64,000 nucleotides of DNA from Streptomyces monashensis (GCF_001866665.1 NZ_MLYO01000027.1:1-64000), one strand, 5' to 3'. Positions 1 through 8,091 are shown, counted from the first letter of the stretch. The notes: a model not told the origin generated them from the sequence alone. Program-made: numbers and translations.

Positions 1-37
1 GCGCGACCCGAAGCAGCTGCGCAGGCTCGGGTTCTAA
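1..37 (+). CDS. 3' end of a gene entering from the left (partial)
   Basis: An open frame from base 2 reads RDPKQLRRLGF and stops at TAA (35-37). It overlaps the stop codon of the convergent XRE gene (CTAA). The tail is too short to assign a family. It could be chance, since only 11 codons are visible; the tidy end-to-end overlap with the next gene is the main reason to list it. Confidence 0.35.
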   Translation, partial: RDPKQLRRLGF

Positions 38-888
38 CCCGCGGTGGCCCGAGGCGTCATGTCCTGCAACCCCACCACCCGCAGCAGCTGAAGCCGTTCG
101 TAGGAGTCCGTTCCCGGGCGGGCCGTGTGGACGACGAGGAGGTGGTGGTGCTCGTGGCTGAGCATGACCTCGCAGTCCAGGTCCAGCAGGCCGACCAGCG
201 GGTGCTGGAAGCGCTTGGTCGCACGGTGGCGCGCAGCCACCTCGTGCTCGTCCCAGAGCCGAGCGAACTCCTCGCTGGCGGAACGGAGTTCGGCGACCAG
301 GCCGGCCGGTTCCGGGTCGTCGGGGCGGGCGGCGGCCACCGCGCGCAGGTTGGCCACCTGGGCGCGCGCGTGCGGCTCGTGGTCCTCCGCCGGGAACAGT
401 GAACGCGCGGCCGGGTCCAGGAAGAAGCGGCGCACCAGGTTCCGTTCGCGCCGGGGGCGGGACATCACGTCGCCGACCAGCGCCTTGGCCATCGCGTTCT
501 GCGCCAGGACCTCTCCGCAGTCGTTCACCAGCTGCGCCGGGGTGTCGTACAGGCGGTCCAGGATCAGCAGCAGGCCGGGCCGGACATGCGTCGACGCCGT
601 CTCGCGGCGCGGCGGCTCCTCGCCGGCCAGATGGAACAGATGGTCGTGCTCGGCGTCCGTGAGGCGCAGCGCACGCGCCAGCGCCGTCAGCATCTGGCGG
701 GACGGACGCGGCCCCCGGGACTGTTCGAGCCGGGTGTAGTAGTCGGCCGACATGCCCGCCAGCGACGCCACCTCCTCCCGGCGCAGGCCGGGCGTACGGC
801 GCCGGGCGCCCGGGGCGAGGCCCACGTCGGCGGGGTTCAGACGGGCGCGGCCGCGGCGCAGGAAGTCGGCGAGTTCACTCCGGTTCAC
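34..888 (-). CDS. XRE-family regulator with MmyB-like ligand-binding domain
   Basis: Predicted cytoplasmic repressor or activator of 284 aa. Residues about 5-70 form an XRE helix-turn-helix with the Streptomyces hallmark RRTPGLRREEVA followed by YYTRLEQSRG. Residues about 100-270 match the MmyB-like domain, including the conserved FLDPAARSLFP and HPLVGLLDL stretches. GTG at 888 was chosen because VNRSELADFLRRGR is the usual N-terminus and a GGAGG lies just upstream. The gene is divergent from the epimerase at 1018, the usual layout in which such regulators control the neighbouring oxidoreductase. It is one of three MmyB-type regulators in this window. The ligand is unknown. Confidence 0.88.
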   Translation of the reverse strand: MNRSELADFLRRGRARLNPADVGLAPGARRRTPGLRREEVASLAGMSADYYTRLEQSRGPRPSRQMLTALARALRLTDAEHDHLFHLAGEEPPRRETASTHVRPGLLLILDRLYDTPAQLVNDCGEVLAQNAMAKALVGDVMSRPRRERNLVRRFFLDPAARSLFPAEDHEPHARAQVANLRAVAAARPDDPEPAGLVAELRSASEEFARLWDEHEVAARHRATKRFQHPLVGLLDLDCEVMLSHEHHHLLVVHTARPGTDSYERLQLLRVVGLQDMTPRATAG

Positions 889-1017
889 CCCTCCAGCGTG
901 CGGCAGCCCGCCCGGCTTATCCAGGGACTGTCGATCCCCTGATCGGGAGGTCTCTACCGGCCGCCCCCGCTCCGCCCCACCGTGGTGGTGAACACGGCGA
1001 ACAGCGAGGAGACGAAC

Positions 1018-1908
1018 ATGCTGACACTGGTGACCGGTACGACAGGGCAGGTCGGGCGGCGCTTCGTGCCCCGGCTGCTGGCGCAGGCCCGGGCCGGGGT
1101 GGGGGTCCCCCCGCTCGAGCGGAGCCGAGAGTGGGGGAAGGTGCGGGTCCTGGTCAGGGACGCCTCCCGCGCGGACCGCTTCGCCGATCTCGGCGCCGAG
1201 GTCGTGCTCGGCGATCTGCGGGACGAGGACGTGCTCGGCAAGGCCGTCGCGGGCGTGGACGCCGTCGTGAACGTCGCCGCCGCCTTCCGCGGGGTGCCCG
1301 ACGAGGAGGCCCGGGCCGTCAACCGGGACGCGGCCGTGGCCCTGGGCCGGGCCGCGCAGGCCGCCGGTGCGCGGAGGTTCGTGCAGGTCAGCACCGGGCT
1401 CGTGTACGGCACCGGGCGCGGCAGGCCGCTGGTCGAGGAGGACGAGAGCCGGCCCGGCGGGTCCATGTGGGGCGCCTATCCCGAGTCCAAGGCGGCGGCC
1501 GAACGGGAACTGCTCGCACTCGACGGCCTGGACCTGCGGATCGGCCGGCTCCCCTTCGTCTACGGCGAGGGCGACCCGCACCTCGCCGACTCGCTGCGCT
1601 GGGCCGCGCACTGGGCGCCGACCCAGCGGCTGCACATGGGCCACCACGCCGACGTCGCCCAGGGCCTGTTCCGCCTGCTGTACGCACCGGCGGTGAACGG
1701 CCCCGTCCACAACATCGCCGACGACACCCCCGTCACAGCGGTCGACCTGCACCAGGTCAACGGTGTCGCACTGCCCGAGGGCATGGACACCCGGACGGAC
1801 CCCGACCCGTGGCTCGTGATCATGTCCACCCGGAAGATCCGCCGCGACCTCGGCTACCGGCCGCTCTACCCGAGCGTCTGGTCCGCCCGCGACGCCGGCG
1901 CCCTGTAA
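1018..1908 (+). CDS. NAD-dependent epimerase/dehydratase family protein (atypical SDR)
   Basis: Product of 296 aa. The N-terminus TLVTGTTGQVGRR is a Rossmann GxxGxxG nucleotide-binding motif, and YPESK near residue 158 is the SDR catalytic YxxxK. ATG 1018 has GAGGAG about ten bases upstream. Residues about 28-41 (VPPLERSREWG) are encoded by a palindromic repeat at 1099-1138 and are not part of the family fold. They sit between helix 1 and strand 2, where the normal text would run LLAQARAG to VRVLVRD. The frame stays open, so the gene is probably still functional. Likely controlled by the divergent XRE regulator. Substrate unknown. Confidence 0.85.
   Translation: MLTLVTGTTGQVGRRFVPRLLAQARAGVGVPPLERSREWGKVRVLVRDASRADRFADLGAEVVLGDLRDEDVLGKAVAGVDAVVNVAAAFRGVPDEEARAVNRDAAVALGRAAQAAGARRFVQVSTGLVYGTGRGRPLVEEDESRPGGSMWGAYPESKAAAERELLALDGLDLRIGRLPFVYGEGDPHLADSLRWAAHWAPTQRLHMGHHADVAQGLFRLLYAPAVNGPVHNIADDTPVTAVDLHQVNGVALPEGMDTRTDPDPWLVIMSTRKIRRDLGYRPLYPSVWSARDAGAL
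1099..1138. repeat. Palindromic repeat element, copy 1 (inside epimerase gene)
   Basis: About 40 bp reading GTGGGGGTCCCCCCGCTC, then GAGCGGAGCCGAGAGTGGGGGA. It contains the perfect palindrome CCGCTCGAGCGG (1111-1122). The same unit recurs at 2649-2689 and 26682-26721, and an expanded form lies at 56462-56593. It is translated in frame as VGVPPLERSREWG. Confidence 0.85.
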
Positions 1909-1927
1909 CCCGCTCGCTCCATCCCGC

Positions 1928-3229
1928 TCACTGCACCCCGCGTATCCGGCCGACCAGCACCGCCCCCGCCAGCCCGATCACCGCCGCCACCAGGTACAGC
2001 ACCCGGTAGCCGCCCAGGTACGTCACGATCGGCGCGGCGAGGGCGGGGGCGGCGACCTGGGGCAGGGCGTTGGCCACGTTGATCACGCCGAGGTCCTTGC
2101 CCCGGTCCAGGGCCGTCGGCAGGACGTCCGTCATCAGCGCGAAGTCGACCGAGGTGAACACGCCGAAGCCGACCCCGAGGACCGCCGACGCGACGATCGC
2201 GCCGGGCCAGGTCTGCCACCCGGCCAGCGCCGCCGTCGCCACCGCCATCAGTACGCCGGACCAGACGACGAACGGCTTGCGCCGGCCCACCCGGTCCGAC
2301 CACACCCCGCCCGCCACCACGGTCCCCACCAGCGTCAGGCTGTTGACGGCCGTCAGGATCAGCACCCCCTGGCCGGGGTCGTGGTAGCGCAGGCGGTCGC
2401 GCAGGTAGTAGAGGAGGTACAGCAGCACGAGTGAGTTGCTGAGGTTGATCAGGAACCGGGTCAGCCACGCCCAGCCCAGGTCCGGATACCGGCGCGGGCT
2501 CAGCCAGAATCCGGCCAGGAACGCGCGCCAGGACCACGGCGGGCGCTCCCGCGCGGACAGTCGCAGATCCGGATACCGCAGGACGTACGGCAGCACGCCC
2601 GCCACCGTGCACACGGCGCACGCCACGTACCCGGCGCCGGTCCCGCCCTCCCCCACTCTCGAAATCCGCTCAAGCGGGGGGACCCCCACCGTCGCGAGGC
2701 CCGTGCCGCCGACCACGCCCAGGATCTGCGCGGCCCCCAACCAGCCGCCCACCGAACCGCGTTGGCGTCCCGGCACCCGGTCCGGCACGGCCGCCGTGAC
2801 CGCCGCGAACGCCGCGTTCAGCGTGAGCTGCACCAGGCACCAGCCCGCCGCCATCGACCACACCCCGTCGGCCCGCGCGAGCAGCAGCAGCGACAGCGCC
2901 CCGCCCGTCGCCCCGGCCACGATCCACGGTGTGCGGCGGCCCCGGCGGGCGGTCGTCCGGTCCGACAGGGCGCCGAAGAAGGGGTTCGCGACGAGCGACA
3001 CCACCGCGCCGATCCCGGTCACCCAGGCCAGCATCGTCTCCTTCGACATTCCGGAGCCGGGTGCGAAGTCCCTGGCCTGGGAGGCGAGCAAAATCTGCAG
3101 CGGGCCGAACCAGCCCACCCAGATGGCCCCGTTGGCCAGCGAGAGCGCCGCCGTCCAGCCCCGGCCGACCGGCTCAAACGGCTCCGCCAGGGCGGCGGGG
3201 GGCCGGACCGGCTCCGGCGTCGTGGTCAT
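1928..3229 (-). CDS. MFS transporter, probable sugar permease
   Basis: Integral membrane protein of 433 aa with about 12 hydrophobic segments. SDRTTARRGRRTPWIV is the loop 2-3 motif typical of the GPH/SLC45-like sugar-transporting MFS branch, and a second copy SDRVGRRKPFVV starts the C-terminal half. It lies 10 bases downstream of the GH1 beta-glucosidase on the same strand, so uptake and hydrolysis of a beta-glucoside is a reasonable inference. Residues about 181-194 (VGVPPLERISRVGEG) come from a palindromic repeat inserted in a loop. Substrate not determined. Confidence 0.82.
   Translation of the reverse strand: MTTTPEPVRPPAALAEPFEPVGRGWTAALSLANGAIWVGWFGPLQILLASQARDFAPGSGMSKETMLAWVTGIGAVVSLVANPFFGALSDRTTARRGRRTPWIVAGATGGALSLLLLARADGVWSMAAGWCLVQLTLNAAFAAVTAAVPDRVPGRQRGSVGGWLGAAQILGVVGGTGLATVGVPPLERISRVGEGGTGAGYVACAVCTVAGVLPYVLRYPDLRLSARERPPWSWRAFLAGFWLSPRRYPDLGWAWLTRFLINLSNSLVLLYLLYYLRDRLRYHDPGQGVLILTAVNSLTLVGTVVAGGVWSDRVGRRKPFVVWSGVLMAVATAALAGWQTWPGAIVASAVLGVGFGVFTSVDFALMTDVLPTALDRGKDLGVINVANALPQVAAPALAAPIVTYLGGYRVLYLVAAVIGLAGAVLVGRIRGVQ
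2649..2689. repeat. Palindromic repeat element, copy 2 (inside MFS gene)
   Basis: A 41-bp copy that begins TCCCCCACTCTCG and ends GCGGGGGGACCCCCAC. It differs from copy 1 in the centre (AAATCCGCTCAAG instead of GCTCCGCTCGAG). It is translated on the minus strand as VGVPPLERISRVGEG and leaves the host frame open. Confidence 0.82.
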
Positions 3230-3239
3230 CCCGGCGCCG

Positions 3240-4580
3240 TCAGCCCTGGTTCCGGAGCATGTCCCGGAACCAGTGGTAGGAGGCCTTCGGGGTGCGCTCC
3301 AGGGTGGTGTAGTCCACGTGCACCAGGCCGAAGCGGCGCGCGTAGCCCTCTGCCCACTCGAAATTGTCCATCAGCGACCACACGAAGTAGCCGCGCACGT
3401 CCACGCCCGCCTCCAACGCCGTGTGCAGGGCGCGCAGATGGCCGTCCAGGTAGGCGATGCGGTCCTGGTCGTCGAGGCCCTCGTACGAGCAGCCGTTCTC
3501 GGTGATGACGATCGGCGGGAGCTTGTCGCCGTAGCGGTCGCGGAAGCCGGTCAGCAGCTCGGTCAGGGCCTCAGGGACGACCGGCCAGCCGAAGTCGGTC
3601 GTCGCCCTGCCCTCGATCTCCCGTACCGAGAAGGGGAGTTCGGCGGGGAGGGCGAGTCCGCCGTACTCGCTGTCCGTGCCGTCCGGCGCGCCCACCCGGG
3701 TCGGCGCGTAGTAGTTGATCCCGTACCAGTCGACGGGCTCCGCGATGACCTCGAGGTCGGCCGGGATGTCGTCGCCCGGCATCAACTCGCCCATTCCGTC
3801 CGGGTATTCACCGAGGATCACCGGCTCGGCGAACAGGCGGTTGAGGAGGACGTCGTAGAAGCCCGCCGCCTCCAGGTCGGCCGGTTCCCCGGACGCGGGC
3901 CAGGTGGGGCCGTGGGAGTTGGCGATGCCGATGTCGTCGGCTCCGGCCGCGCGCAGGGCCCGGACCGCGAGACCGTGGGCGAGGAGCTGGTGGTGGGCGA
4001 CCGGGAGCGCGTCGAACAGGAGCCGCCTGCCGGGGGCGTGGGCGCCGAGGGCGTGCCCCAGCAGGGTGTGTTCGGCGGGCTCGTTGAGGGTGATCCACTT
4101 CGTCACCCGGTCGCCGAGCCGCTCGGCCACCACGCTCACGTGGTCGGCGAACCGGGCCGCCGTGTCGCGCGTCAGCCAGCCGCCGGCCTCCTCCAGGGAG
4201 ACGGGCAGGTCCCAGTGGAAGAGGGTGGGCACGGGCCGGACGCCCGCCGCGCACAGCTCGTCCGTCAGGCGGTCGTAGAAGTCCAGCCCGCCGGGGGAGT
4301 TCACCCGCGGCCAGGAGACCGAGAAGCGGTACGCGCCCACGCCCAGGCCGGCGAGGAGGGCGACGTCCTCGGGGTAGCGGTGGTAGTGGTCGCAGGCCAC
4401 CGCCGCCGTCGAGCCGTCCTTCACCCGGCCGGGCTCGGCCGTGAACACGTCCCACACGGAACGCTCGCGCGCGTCGGCCGCGCCCTCGATCTGGTGGGCG
4501 GAGGTCGACACGCCCCACAGGAAGCCGTCGGGGAACCGGGGTATCGGATCGCCTGCGTCAGTCGCCATGGCCGGGATCAT
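3240..4580 (-). CDS. GH1 family beta-glucosidase
   Basis: Retaining glycosidase of 446 aa, cytoplasmic, with no signal peptide. The N-terminus FPDGFLWGVSTSAHQIEGA is the classic GH1 start. TLNEP carries the acid/base Glu167, and ITENG carries the nucleophile Glu361. Full length for the family, ending near the DNFEWAEGYARRFGLVHVDY motif. ATG 4580 was chosen because GGGGG precedes it by five bases; ATG 4568 (MATDAGD) is an equal alternative. First gene of a two-gene operon with the MFS permease. TTACC-CCC-GGTAA (4583-4595) just upstream is an inverted repeat that could be an operator. Natural substrate probably cellobiose-like, by inference. Confidence 0.93.
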   Translation of the reverse strand: MIPAMATDAGDPIPRFPDGFLWGVSTSAHQIEGAADARERSVWDVFTAEPGRVKDGSTAAVACDHYHRYPEDVALLAGLGVGAYRFSVSWPRVNSPGGLDFYDRLTDELCAAGVRPVPTLFHWDLPVSLEEAGGWLTRDTAARFADHVSVVAERLGDRVTKWITLNEPAEHTLLGHALGAHAPGRRLLFDALPVAHHQLLAHGLAVRALRAAGADDIGIANSHGPTWPASGEPADLEAAGFYDVLLNRLFAEPVILGEYPDGMGELMPGDDIPADLEVIAEPVDWYGINYYAPTRVGAPDGTDSEYGGLALPAELPFSVREIEGRATTDFGWPVVPEALTELLTGFRDRYGDKLPPIVITENGCSYEGLDDQDRIAYLDGHLRALHTALEAGVDVRGYFVWSLMDNFEWAEGYARRFGLVHVDYTTLERTPKASYHWFRDMLRNQG

Positions 4581-4626
4581 CCTTACCCCCGGTAACAGAA
4601 GTCAATGCCCCGGCGGCAACCGTCGC

Positions 4627-4893
4627 CTACGCCCCTTCCTTCAGCAGTCGCGTCACCAACTCCCGCTGGTCCTCGGTGAGTCGGGGATCGGCCGCGTACA
4701 CCGTGCGGCCGTCCACGGCGATCTCGTACCGGAAGCCGTCCGGGACGCCGGCGGGCGGGGTGTCCGGACCGGACGCGAGGACACGCTCGGCCAGGGCCTG
4801 CCACTCGGCGGCGTCGGGCCGGGCCGAGGTGTCCACCTCGGCCCGGCGCTCGATCCCCGCGAAGCCGCCCGTGCGTCGAATCTGGATGCGCAT
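4627..4893 (-). CDS. Emfourin-like protease inhibitor (protealysin inhibitor family)
   Basis: Small protein of 88 aa starting MRIQIRRTGGFAGIERRAEVD. The opening strand I-x-RTGGFAGI, an Asp/Ser patch, and a C-terminal TEDQRELVTRLL helix are typical of emfourin. Emfourins are known as tight inhibitors of the protealysin branch of M4 metalloproteases and are encoded beside them. This gene lies 35 bases downstream of such a protease on the same strand, which supports the call. No signal peptide, so both proteins would meet in the cytoplasm. Family assigned by memory of the pattern. Confidence 0.78.
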   Translation of the reverse strand: MRIQIRRTGGFAGIERRAEVDTSARPDAAEWQALAERVLASGPDTPPAGVPDGFRYEIAVDGRTVYAADPRLTEDQRELVTRLLKEGA

Positions 4894-4928
4894 GGGTCCG
4901 TGTCTAGTACGGAACGCCGGCGGCCGCA

Positions 4929-5996
4929 CTACGACGTGTGCACTCCGACCTGTTCCCACGCCTTCTTGACGGCCTCCAGCTCGTCGCCGGCGCCGAACCG
5001 CGCCTGGGCCGCCTTCACGGTCAGTCTGGCGAAGTCGGCGAACTGCGCGCTCGACCGCAGCTCGCCGCCGGTGAGCACGTCGTACCAGATCTGCCCGGCC
5101 TTCTCCCAGGCGTTGCCGCCGATGGCCGTGGCGAGCAGGTAGAAGGCGTGGTTCGGGATGCCGGAGTTGGTGTGGACGCCGCCGTTGTCGTCGCTGGTGC
5201 GCACGTAGCCCGCCATGGTCGCGGGCTGCGGGTCCTTGCCGAGCCTGGGGTCGTCGTACGCGGTGCCCGGGGCCTTCATCGAACGCAGCGCGGTGCCGTG
5301 GACGCCCGGGGCGAGCAGGCCCTCGCCGATCAGCCAGTCGGCCCGGTCGGCGCTCTGGCCCAGCGAGTACTGCTTGATGAGGGATCCGAAGACATCCGAG
5401 ACCGACTCGTTGAGGGCGCCGGACTGGCCCTCGTACTCCAGGTTCGCGGTGTACTGCGTGACGCCGTGGGTCAGCTCGTGGCCGATGACGTCGATGCAGC
5501 TGGTGAAGTCGCCGAAGACCTGGCCGTCGCCGTCCCCGAACACCATCTGGTCGCCGTTCCAGAAGGCGTTGTCGTAGCCCGTCTGGTAGTGCACGGACGC
5601 GTTGAGCGGCAGTCCCCGGCCGTCGATGGAGTCCCGCTGGTACGCCTTCAGGTACAGCTCGAAGGTGGCGCCGAGGCCGGCGTAGGCGCGGTTGACGCTG
5701 GCGTCCTGGACCGGGTCCTGGCCCTCGGCGCGGACCTCGCTGCCGGGCAGGTCGCTGCCGTGCCCGGCGTCGTAGACCGTGCGCTTCGGCGTGCTGTCGG
5801 CCGCGGCGGCGCCGACGACGGCGCTCTGGGTGCGGACGGCGGTCTCGCGGCGGCGGGTGCGCAGCGCGGAGTCGTGCTCCAGGGTGCGCTGCGCGCGCTC
5901 GGCGACGGCGGAGTCCTCGTGCCGGGCGAGCCGGTCGAGGATGTGCGGCGGCACGATCGTGCAGAAGACGGGCTGGAAGCCCCCGTTGGTCGTCAT
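4929..5996 (-). CDS. M4 family metallopeptidase, protealysin type
   Basis: Zinc protease of 355 aa. HELTH at residues 173-177 supplies two zinc ligands and the catalytic Glu, and NESVSD (E197) supplies the third ligand. There is no signal peptide. The short N-terminal region has the PPHIL motif (16-20) of the protealysin propeptide. Secreted thermolysins by contrast carry a long FTP/PepSY prosequence. ATG 5996 (MTTNGGFQPV) was chosen because the family begins there. The emfourin inhibitor gene follows. An inverted repeat at 6003-6028 sits immediately before the start codon and may be a repressor site. No ribosome binding site is obvious, so the message could be leaderless. Confidence 0.9.
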   Translation of the reverse strand: MTTNGGFQPVFCTIVPPHILDRLARHEDSAVAERAQRTLEHDSALRTRRRETAVRTQSAVVGAAAADSTPKRTVYDAGHGSDLPGSEVRAEGQDPVQDASVNRAYAGLGATFELYLKAYQRDSIDGRGLPLNASVHYQTGYDNAFWNGDQMVFGDGDGQVFGDFTSCIDVIGHELTHGVTQYTANLEYEGQSGALNESVSDVFGSLIKQYSLGQSADRADWLIGEGLLAPGVHGTALRSMKAPGTAYDDPRLGKDPQPATMAGYVRTSDDNGGVHTNSGIPNHAFYLLATAIGGNAWEKAGQIWYDVLTGGELRSSAQFADFARLTVKAAQARFGAGDELEAVKKAWEQVGVHTS

Positions 5997-6002
5997 GACA
6001 GA

Positions 6003-6028
6003 ACACTGGCACTGTGTGACGCCAGTGT
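6003..6028. promoter_or_regulatory. Inverted repeat upstream of the M4 protease gene
   Basis: ACACTGGC (6003-6010) and GCCAGTGT (6021-6028) are perfect 8-bp arms 10 bases apart. They lie seven bases before the M4 start codon. The position suggests an operator overlapping the promoter; no cognate regulator is visible nearby. The rest of the interval between the M4 gene and leuA (5997-6315) holds the leuA leader and attenuator described separately. Confidence 0.5.
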
Positions 6029-6186
6029 CACTACCCGCAACCGTGATTGGTGAAATATCGGGACGCTCGGCCACCCTCCGTAGTCGAAAGTGGTATGGCG
6101 CACTTTTTGTCCCTTTTATCCGCGCGGTCCCGCATACTGATACAGGCCCTCGTACCCGGCGCGGCTCGGCTAGGCTGCGGAGCATC

Positions 6187-6234
6187 ATGCGTTTCGGGCT
6201 GCTTCTTCTTAGCTGCCGCGGCGAGGGCCTGTAG
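6187..6234 (+). CDS. leuA leader peptide
   Basis: A 15-codon ORF, MRFGLLLLSCRGEGL, stops 81 bases before leuA. It contains four consecutive Leu codons (ctg ctt ctt ctt) plus a fifth at the end. CTT is a rare codon in this GC-rich genome, which makes it a sensitive sensor of charged leucyl-tRNA. The ORF overlaps the left arm of a stable hairpin (6216-6258). This is the standard arrangement for ribosome-mediated attenuation, known for leucine genes in other bacteria. The function here is inferred from that layout. Confidence 0.75.
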   Translation: MRFGLLLLSCRGEGL

Positions 6235-6258
6235 TCCAGGTCGACTCCCTCCCCGCGG
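6216..6258 (+). promoter_or_regulatory. Attenuator-like hairpin in the leuA leader
   Basis: CCGCGGCGAGGG (6216-6227) can pair with CCCTCCCCGCGG (6247-6258) with one mismatch, leaving a 19-base loop that contains the leader stop codon. A ribosome stalled at the Leu codons or released at the stop would change whether this stem forms. No run of T follows, as is normal for GC-rich actinomycetes. Confidence 0.6.
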
Positions 6259-6315
6259 AGCTTCGCGTTGCGTCGTCGGCCGTCCTTCCGGACACCCTGA
6301 GGAGCCCACGCCACC

Positions 6316-8037
6316 ATGGTCAACCGCCAGCAGCCCAGCACCATGCCGATCCACAAGTACGGCCGCTACGAGCAGGTCGACATCCCGGACCGCACCTGGC
6401 CGCAGCAGCGGATCACCGTCGCCCCCCGCTGGCTCTCCACCGACCTGCGCGACGGCAACCAGGCCCTGATCGACCCGATGTCGCCCGAGCGCAAGCGCCG
6501 GATGTTCGACCAGCTGGTCGCGATGGGCTACAAGGAGATCGAGGTAGGCTTCCCCGCCTCCGGCCAGACCGACTTCGACTTCGTGCGCTCGATCATCGAG
6601 GAAGAGGGCGCGATCCCGGACGACGTCACGATCTCCGTGCTGACCCAGGCCCGCGAGGACCTGATCGAGCGGACCGTGGAGTCCCTGAAGGGCGCCAGGC
6701 GGGCCACCGTCCACCTCTACAACGCCACCGCGCCCGTCTTCCGCCGGGTCGTCTTCCGCGGCTCCAAGGACGACATCAAGCAGATCGCCGTCGACGGCAC
6801 CCGCCTGGTGATGGAGTACGCCGAGAAACTGCTGGGCCCGGAGACGGAGTTCGGCTACCAGTACTCGCCGGAGATCTTCACCGACACCGAGCTGGACTTC
6901 GCGCTGGAGGTCTGCGAGGCGGTCATGGACGTCTGGCAGCCCGGCCCCGGCCGCGAGATCATCCTCAACCTGCCCGCCACGGTGGAGCGTTCGACCCCGT
7001 CCACGCACGCGGACCGCTTCGAGTGGATGAGCCGCAACATCTCGCGCCGCGAGCACGTCTGCATCTCCGTCCACCCGCACAACGACCGCGGCACGGCCGT
7101 CGCGGCCGCCGAGCTGGCGCTGATGGCCGGCGCCGACCGCGTCGAGGGCTGCCTGTTCGGACAGGGCGAGCGCACCGGCAACGTCGACCTGGTCACCCTG
7201 GGCATGAACCTGTTCTCGCAGGGCGTCGACCCGCAGATCGACTTCTCCGACATCGACGAGATCCGTCGTACGTGGGAGTACTGCAACCAGATGGAGGTCC
7301 ACCCGCGCCACCCGTACGTGGGCGACCTGGTCTACACGTCCTTCTCCGGCTCCCACCAGGACGCCATCAAGAAGGGCTTCGACGCCATGGAGGCCGACGC
7401 GAAGGCCAAGGGCGTCACGGTCGACGACATCGAGTGGGCGGTGCCCTACCTGCCGATCGACCCGAAGGACGTCGGCCGTTCCTACGAGGCCGTCATCCGG
7501 GTCAACTCGCAGTCCGGCAAGGGCGGTATCTCCTACGTCCTGAAGAACGACCACAAGCTGGACCTGCCGCGCCGGATGCAGATCGAGTTCTCGAAGCTGA
7601 TCCAGGCGAAGACGGACGCCGAGGGCGGCGAGATCACGCCGAAGGAGATCTGGGCCGCCTTCCGGGACGAGTACCTGCCGAACCCGGACAACCCGTGGGG
7701 CCGCATCCAGGTCAGGACCGGCCAGTCCACGACGGACACCGACGGCGTCGACGCGCTGACCGTCGAGGCCACGGTCGACGGCGAGGACACCGTCCTGACC
7801 GGTACCGGCAACGGTCCGATCTCGGCCTTCTTCGACGCGCTGGAGTCCATCGGCATCGACGTACGCCTGCTGGACTACCAGGAGCACACGATGAGCGAGG
7901 GCGCCTCCGCGCAGGCCGCCTCGTACATCGAATGCGCGATCGACGGCAAGGTCCTGTGGGGGATCGGCATCGACGCGAACACGACGCGTGCGTCGCTGAA
8001 GGCGGTCGTCTCGGCCGTCAACCGCGCGGCCCGCTGA
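6316..8037 (+). CDS. leuA: 2-isopropylmalate synthase
   Basis: First committed enzyme of leucine synthesis: acetyl-CoA plus 2-oxoisovalerate gives 2-isopropylmalate. 573 aa, the usual length of the long actinobacterial form. The HMGL-like TIM barrel opens with WLSTDLRDGNQAL, and HPHNDRGTAVA followed by ADRVEGCLFGQGERTGN gives the metal ligands and active site. The C-terminal leucine-binding regulatory domain covers about residues 430-573 (VEATVDGEDTVLTGTGNGPI). GAGGAG lies 13-18 bases before ATG 6316. A leader peptide and hairpin upstream suggest attenuation; a strong terminator follows at 8060. Confidence 0.97.
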   Translation: MVNRQQPSTMPIHKYGRYEQVDIPDRTWPQQRITVAPRWLSTDLRDGNQALIDPMSPERKRRMFDQLVAMGYKEIEVGFPASGQTDFDFVRSIIEEEGAIPDDVTISVLTQAREDLIERTVESLKGARRATVHLYNATAPVFRRVVFRGSKDDIKQIAVDGTRLVMEYAEKLLGPETEFGYQYSPEIFTDTELDFALEVCEAVMDVWQPGPGREIILNLPATVERSTPSTHADRFEWMSRNISRREHVCISVHPHNDRGTAVAAAELALMAGADRVEGCLFGQGERTGNVDLVTLGMNLFSQGVDPQIDFSDIDEIRRTWEYCNQMEVHPRHPYVGDLVYTSFSGSHQDAIKKGFDAMEADAKAKGVTVDDIEWAVPYLPIDPKDVGRSYEAVIRVNSQSGKGGISYVLKNDHKLDLPRRMQIEFSKLIQAKTDAEGGEITPKEIWAAFRDEYLPNPDNPWGRIQVRTGQSTTDTDGVDALTVEATVDGEDTVLTGTGNGPISAFFDALESIGIDVRLLDYQEHTMSEGASAQAASYIECAIDGKVLWGIGIDANTTRASLKAVVSAVNRAAR

Positions 8038-8059
8038 CCCCTCCGACCGGGGGTTTCGA

Positions 8060-8091
8060 CGCCCCGACCGCTGTATACGGCGGTCGGGGCG
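8060..8091 (+). terminator. Terminator after leuA
   Basis: CGCCCCGACCGC (8060-8071) and GCGGTCGGGGCG (8080-8091) form a perfect 12-bp stem with an 8-base loop, followed by CCGCCGTTTT. It lies 23 bases after the leuA stop. Confidence 0.88.

Noticed and set aside
6031..7887. 618-aa open frame antisense to leuA
   Set aside because: Antisense shadow of a well-supported leuA; repetitive RV/LD-rich text.
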